This document shows positions 60,929-64,000 of a stretch of DNA of 64,000 bases, one piece after another (position 1 is the stretch's first letter; each line of letters starts with the position of its first letter). Source of the DNA: Roseibium sp. HPY-6 (GTDB lineage: Bacteria; Pseudomonadota; Alphaproteobacteria; Rhizobiales; Stappiaceae); the NCBI RefSeq assembly GCF_040530035.1, contig NZ_JBEWCD010000004.1, forward strand, positions 1 to 64,000, in the 5' to 3' direction. The position numbers and the translations under genes are program-made. The notes beneath the pieces are model-generated. The model was given only the letters and a program-made list of their open reading frames with translations. It was not told the DNA's origin and did no database searches.

Positions 60929-61048
60929 CTGGGTCTCTGTTCTCCTTTTTGGTGGGGGATATCAGGCGGCTCAAAACGGACCATGGACGAACCTTCGTCG
61001 ACATGCCGTGAGTTATGCACAGCTGTAAAATTCACGATGACAATTTTG

Positions 61049-61071
61049 CAGATCTAGAATGACTAGATCTG
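61049..61071. promoter_or_regulatory. Strong dyad in the repC-virB1 gap
   Basis: CAGATCTAG (61049-61057) and CTAGATCTG (61063-61071) are perfect 9-bp arms around AATGA. On both sides lies the near-repeat ATTCACGATG / ATTCACGGTG. Such a flanked dyad in a plasmid backbone suggests a partition, operator or origin-related site. It does not match the repABC parS consensus. Confidence 0.5.
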
Positions 61072-61433
61072 ATTCACGGTGCAGTCGCAATGTCGCCATG
61101 AAACCGGTCAGAAATGTGTTCAAATAATCTTATAAGTTGTATGTCGAATTCCAACTCAGGAAACTTAGGTCAATACAACCCAACACCATCCCGTGCAAAT
61201 TCCCTTTGGCATGGCGAGTGAATTTTTCCGAACAAACGATGTTTCTATGAAGCATTAGGTCGTGTGTGAGTAACCTACACCGCTACCCGCGGGGTCACAC
61301 TACATCCGTTCATCTTGAATAGTACGGCTCTATAGTCGTTCCTGCGAAATATCCCTAAAGCAAGAACGCTGTGGGTTTTCGGAGCTCGCGCGACACACTG
61401 AATTTAGCACACTTTTGCCACAATTATAAGTGC

Positions 61434-61449
61434 GTTGCTGCAATGCAAC
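61434..61449. promoter_or_regulatory. 16-bp near-palindrome with TAAGTGCG upstream
   Basis: GTTGCTGCAATGCAAC has GTTGC/GCAAC arms and lies directly after TAAGTGC. The octamer TAAGTGCG also occurs at nic of MOBQ-type transfer origins such as RSF1010. Either feature could be coincidental. It is listed as a weak oriT or partition-site candidate only. Confidence 0.2.
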
Positions 61450-61488
61450 ACTCGTTTGTCGTGTACTCTGTTTTTGGCCCCTAAGGAA

Positions 61489-61524
61489 TTGACATGAAGA
61501 ATCACGTTGTGCGCATATATGCGC
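61489..61524 (+). promoter_or_regulatory. Putative virB promoter with overlapping palindrome
   Basis: TTGACA at 61489-61494 is followed after 17-19 bp by CATATAT, a plausible -10 region. That region lies inside the perfect 14-bp palindrome GCGCATATATGCGC (61511-61524). An operator overlapping the -10 element would allow repression of the virB genes, whose first start is 137 bp downstream. Confidence 0.45.
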
Positions 61525-61660
61525 CAAACTATTAACAGGATTCACTTTTTCCCGTAATCCTGACTGTAAATAGCGAGTATTTTCGGTGCACGGACCTTAA
61601 TACAACCCTTGTTTTAACAACCACAGGTTTTTCGCGTCACACGCAAACGGTTCCGCCAAG

Positions 61661-62470
61661 ATGATCTCTTCAAGCAATCCAAAAACAGCAGGGTCGACGT
61701 GCGCGTCATCACCTCTGAAGCACAACCTTATTGTTGCAGTTGTCTCTGTCACAATCTGCTTAAGCGTTCCGGCACAAGCAACCGTCATTGAATGGGACGC
61801 ATCCGGTAAACCGATCGTTCAAGACAGAACATCTAAAAAGCCTGCCCGGACCACCACGCAAGAGTCCTCTCAAAATCCAGCGTCGTCCTGGGCCAAAAAT
61901 GCCAATGCGGATCTTGAACGAGCACTCAATCAAAAGTTGTCGCGCGAAATCGCCCTGAAGTTCTCCGGACAGGACGGCGTGGTGGCCGCGGGCCTGACAG
62001 CCCTGGAATTCATCGACCTCTTTGAGGCTTTGATTGCGCGCGAATCCGCATTCGATCAAAGGGCCGTTTCGGAAAAGGGCGCTCAAGGGCTCGGACAGCT
62101 CATGCCGGAGACGGCGGCGGATCTGAAGGTCCGTGATCCCTTTGACCCTTATGAGAACCTGAATGCGTCAGCCGCCTATCTAACCCTTTTGTTGGGCGAG
62201 TTTGGGCGAGTTGACCTGGCGCTTGCCGCCTATAATGCCGGCCCGACCCGGGTGAAAAAACTTGGGCGGGTCCCGCGGATTGAAGAAACACAAAATTATA
62301 TCCGCGCAGTGCTGCGACAAGCGGGACAACCCGTCCCGGACCTTCCCGACATCCAACAAGCTTCAAACCAGCATTCTGAGCCCCAGGAGAGCTCTGAACG
62401 CCTCGAAACCTCGTCCAAAGCACCGGCCGGGGTCCCCTTAACAGGAGATGTTTCAGTATGGGAATTTTAG
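61661..62470 (+). CDS. virB1: VirB1-like lytic transglycosylase
   Basis: A 269-residue predicted exported protein with a signal peptide (hydrophobic run about residues 22-37, cleavage near AQA-TV). The lytic transglycosylase domain spans about residues 115-225, with the catalytic Glu128 in ARESAFDQRAVSEKGAQGLG, QLMPET, and the NAGPTRVKKLG segment. It opens peptidoglycan for assembly of the type IV secretion channel. The last 50 residues are a low-complexity tail. It is the first gene of the virB operon and overlaps virB2 by 13 bp. A housekeeping transglycosylase is excluded by the operon context. Confidence 0.9.
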   Translation: MISSSNPKTAGSTCASSPLKHNLIVAVVSVTICLSVPAQATVIEWDASGKPIVQDRTSKKPARTTTQESSQNPASSWAKNANADLERALNQKLSREIALKFSGQDGVVAAGLTALEFIDLFEALIARESAFDQRAVSEKGAQGLGQLMPETAADLKVRDPFDPYENLNASAAYLTLLLGEFGRVDLALAAYNAGPTRVKKLGRVPRIEETQNYIRAVLRQAGQPVPDLPDIQQASNQHSEPQESSERLETSSKAPAGVPLTGDVSVWEF

Positions 62471-62742
62471 CGAAGCACAGCCGTTTGGCTTTTCTCACAT
62501 TGATCGCGGCGGCCGTGATGATCAATCCAGCCATGGCGCAGGATCTGTCTCCGATCACAACCTTCTTCACGACCATCGGCACGGCACTCACTGGCACGCT
62601 CGGCCGGGCGGTCGGCCTCGTTGCGCTTTGCGCCGTCGGCTTCCTCTTCATGACCGGCCGGATGAACTGGATGTTTGCCGGATCGATCCTGATCGGGCTT
62701 GTGATCCTCTTTGGTGCCGCAACCATTCTCGCAGGCTTTTAA
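62458..62742 (+). CDS. virB2: VirB2/TrbC family pilin
   Basis: A 94-residue small hydrophobic protein typical of the major pilin of type IV secretion systems. An N-terminal signal (about residues 1-27, cleavage near PAMA-QD) is followed by two hydrophobic segments (RAVGLVALCAVGFLFMTG and WMFAGSILIGLVILFGA), which form the two helices of mature VirB2. AGGAG lies 10 bp before ATG. It overlaps the 3' end of virB1 and precedes virB3. Confidence 0.88.
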   Translation: MGILAKHSRLAFLTLIAAAVMINPAMAQDLSPITTFFTTIGTALTGTLGRAVGLVALCAVGFLFMTGRMNWMFAGSILIGLVILFGAATILAGF

Positions 62743-62764
62743 GAGACAAAAGGTCTTGTCAATT

Positions 62765-63040
62765 ATGAAGGCGCCGCTCTTCAAGGGCCTGACCCGCCCC
62801 GTGAGTTTCGTGGGGCTGCCGATGGCGTATTTTGCATCGCTGTTGATCCTGGTCGTGGGTGGCTTCATTGCCACCCTCTCCGTGATCTATTTGGTCTTGA
62901 GCTTCGCGCTCGGATACGCCGGTTTGCGGCTCCTGGCAGCCTATGACGCACGCATATTCGATGTGGTGCTCGTCACCATCCGCGTCACGCCGTTCAAATC
63001 AAGCCAGCTGAAGGGTAGGGGAGTCACCTATGGCCCGTGA
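62765..63040 (+). CDS. virB3: VirB3 family inner-membrane protein
   Basis: A 91-residue VirB3 protein with two membrane segments (MAYFASLLILVVGGFIATL and SFALGYAGLRLLAAYD) after the typical PLFKGLTRPVSFVGLPM start. ATG 62765 gives the normal length; the frame opens earlier at 62711. It works with VirB4 in the inner-membrane complex. Its end overlaps the start of virB4 by 11 bp. Confidence 0.9.
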   Translation: MKAPLFKGLTRPVSFVGLPMAYFASLLILVVGGFIATLSVIYLVLSFALGYAGLRLLAAYDARIFDVVLVTIRVTPFKSSQLKGRGVTYGP

Positions 63041-64000
63041 CACCTCCCTTGCCGTTCAAAGCCTCATCGACAAGTCCGTTGATGCGCCGGAGTCCTTGTC
63101 CGCGCATTTGCCATTCTTGTCCCAGATCAACGACCAGACGATCATGCTGCGCGACGGCGATCTGATGACCAGCTTTGCGGTCGATGGTCTGGCCGCCAAG
63201 ACCACGAACGAGAGCGACATCGAAACGCTCTCCCAATCGATCTCGGACCTCATTGCCCAGCAATATGGCGATGTGGGCTTTTACGTACACCGGATTTCTT
63301 CCAAGGTGCAGCCCCACCTCGATCCGGTCGCCGGCGAAGGAACCTTCGCGGCTCAGATCGATGGGCTCTGGCAGGCGCATCTGCGATCGGCACAACTGCG
63401 TCATCGCACGACTGTCTTTACGCTCACAATGCGGCCTTCCAAGATCACGGGACTGTTCGACAGGTTCCGGGGCGGCAAAACGGGCAGTGCAGAGCGGATC
63501 GCGCGCCGCTTTCAGCGCCTCAACGACATTGCTTCCAGCTTCATCGAGATTGCAGGCCCCGCCCGGCCAAGGCGTTTAATGCTCTCCAGTGGCGAATGGC
63601 TTGGGCTTCTGCGAGCGATGCTCACCGGTGACTTTGCTCTGTTGAGGCCAAGCCGAGCCTACGTCCCGCTCAACGATTTGGTTGCGACCACACCGATCCA
63701 TTTCCAGGACGACAGTTTTACCATCTTCGGAACGCATTCAGGGACAACCAAAGCCGGAACGATCCTGACCTTGAGGGATTATCCGGCCGAGACCTATGCC
63801 GGGATCCTCGATCTCCTGGATCTGGGCATCGACATGTGTGTGACCAACTCCTTCACGCCCCAGGATCCGGTCTCGGCTCAGGCGGACATCCGCCGCGTCA
63901 TCCGGCAAATGAGCGTTGCCGACGATGCGGCTGTGTCGCTGCAAATGCAGCTGAACGATGCGCTCGATGATGTGGCCTCCGGACGGGTCGCGTTCGGCAA
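63030..64000 (+). CDS. virB4: VirB4 type IV secretion ATPase, partial (cut by window end)
   Basis: The frame from ATG 63030 is open to the end of the window (323 codons). GGGGAG lies 7 bp before the ATG. The N-terminal domain of VirB4/TrbE proteins is recognisable: HLPFLSQINDQTIMLRDGDL near residue 30, FTLTMRPSKITGLFDRF near 130, and the RRFQRLNDIASSFIE and DLVATTPIHFQDDSF segments. The Walker A and B motifs of the ATPase core lie beyond the edge. VirB4 energises pilus biogenesis and substrate transfer. Genes virB5-virB11 and virD4 are expected beyond the window. Confidence 0.88.
   Translation, partial: MARDTSLAVQSLIDKSVDAPESLSAHLPFLSQINDQTIMLRDGDLMTSFAVDGLAAKTTNESDIETLSQSISDLIAQQYGDVGFYVHRISSKVQPHLDPVAGEGTFAAQIDGLWQAHLRSAQLRHRTTVFTLTMRPSKITGLFDRFRGGKTGSAERIARRFQRLNDIASSFIEIAGPARPRRLMLSSGEWLGLLRAMLTGDFALLRPSRAYVPLNDLVATTPIHFQDDSFTIFGTHSGTTKAGTILTLRDYPAETYAGILDLLDLGIDMCVTNSFTPQDPVSAQADIRRVIRQMSVADDAAVSLQMQLNDALDDVASGRVAFG

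Larger units (their letters stand above)
60929..61660. other. Gap between repC control region and virB1
   Basis: About 730 bp without a convincing gene; no repB or repA is present. It contains the 9-bp dyad at 61049-61071, a 16-bp near-palindrome at 61434-61449, and a promoter-like region at 61489-61524 with a 14-bp palindrome. Short frames on the minus strand do not resemble known proteins. Confidence 0.5.

Noticed and set aside
61330..61545. 71-codon minus-strand frame upstream of virB1 as a possible repB or mob remnant
   Set aside because: No recognisable RepB, ParB or relaxase motif.
1..64000. CRISPR array, rRNA or tRNA genes
   Set aside because: No regularly spaced repeats, cloverleaf-like segments or rRNA signatures were seen on either strand.

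Overview
The window looks like a plasmid or chromid of an alphaproteobacterium, probably a marine Rhodobacterales or Stappiaceae-type member of the Hyphomicrobiales. This is inferred from a RepC-type replication initiator, a VirB-type secretion system, TRAP and family-5 ABC solute-binding proteins, and a moderate GC content broken by AT-rich islands. No rRNA, tRNA or CRISPR array was seen.

From 0.4 to 46 kb lies one large amino-acid, peptide and amine catabolic island. It begins with an aminotransferase, an amino-acid ABC transporter (binding protein and two permeases), a GntR regulator, RidA, an EthD-like protein and an RraA-like protein. A first dipeptide-type ABC operon (8.3-13.3 kb) follows. 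Next come RidA, LysR, an ornithine cyclodeaminase/alanine dehydrogenase homologue, an N-carbamoyl amino acid hydrolase and an orphan TRAP binding protein (13.7-19.1 kb). From 20 to 31.6 kb are pseudoazurin, an ArgE-like deacylase, an acetyltransferase, hydantoinase/oxoprolinase subunits A and B, LysR, an aldehyde dehydrogenase, a tartrate/D-malate-type dehydrogenase and a succinate-semialdehyde-type dehydrogenase. From 31.6 to 46 kb are a FAD amine oxidase, a HAD dehalogenase-like protein, a two-domain acetyltransferase, an omega-aminotransferase, a hydroxyacid dehydrogenase, a second peptide ABC operon, an Lrp regulator, two tandem FAD oxidoreductases and a second two-domain acetyltransferase. 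Together they import amines, peptides or cyclic amides, hydrolyse or deaminate them, and feed semialdehydes and keto acids into central metabolism.

From 47 to 58.7 kb the content changes: a secreted TPR-CHAT (caspase-fold) protein, an RND efflux pump with its adaptor, a cysteine-rich repeat protein, an asparagine-rich repeat protein with a small partner, and a Crp/Fnr regulator. From 59 to 64 kb is plasmid backbone: repC with a predicted counter-transcribed RNA, a small downstream gene, and virB1, virB2, virB3 and the 5' part of virB4.

The most striking feature is decay. Most large gaps hold a recognisable gene relic: the signal peptide of a lost secreted protein, an amino-acid ABC ATPase with two in-frame stops, a likely IclR regulator, a RidA tail, an IS3 transposase fused to a decapitated ABC ATPase, a TupA-like ATP-grasp tail, an IS6 transposase tail and an IS5 transposase head. 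Other candidates for follow-up are Lrp boxes around the second peptide operon, the repC locus without repA or repB, and strong dyads in the repC-virB gap.
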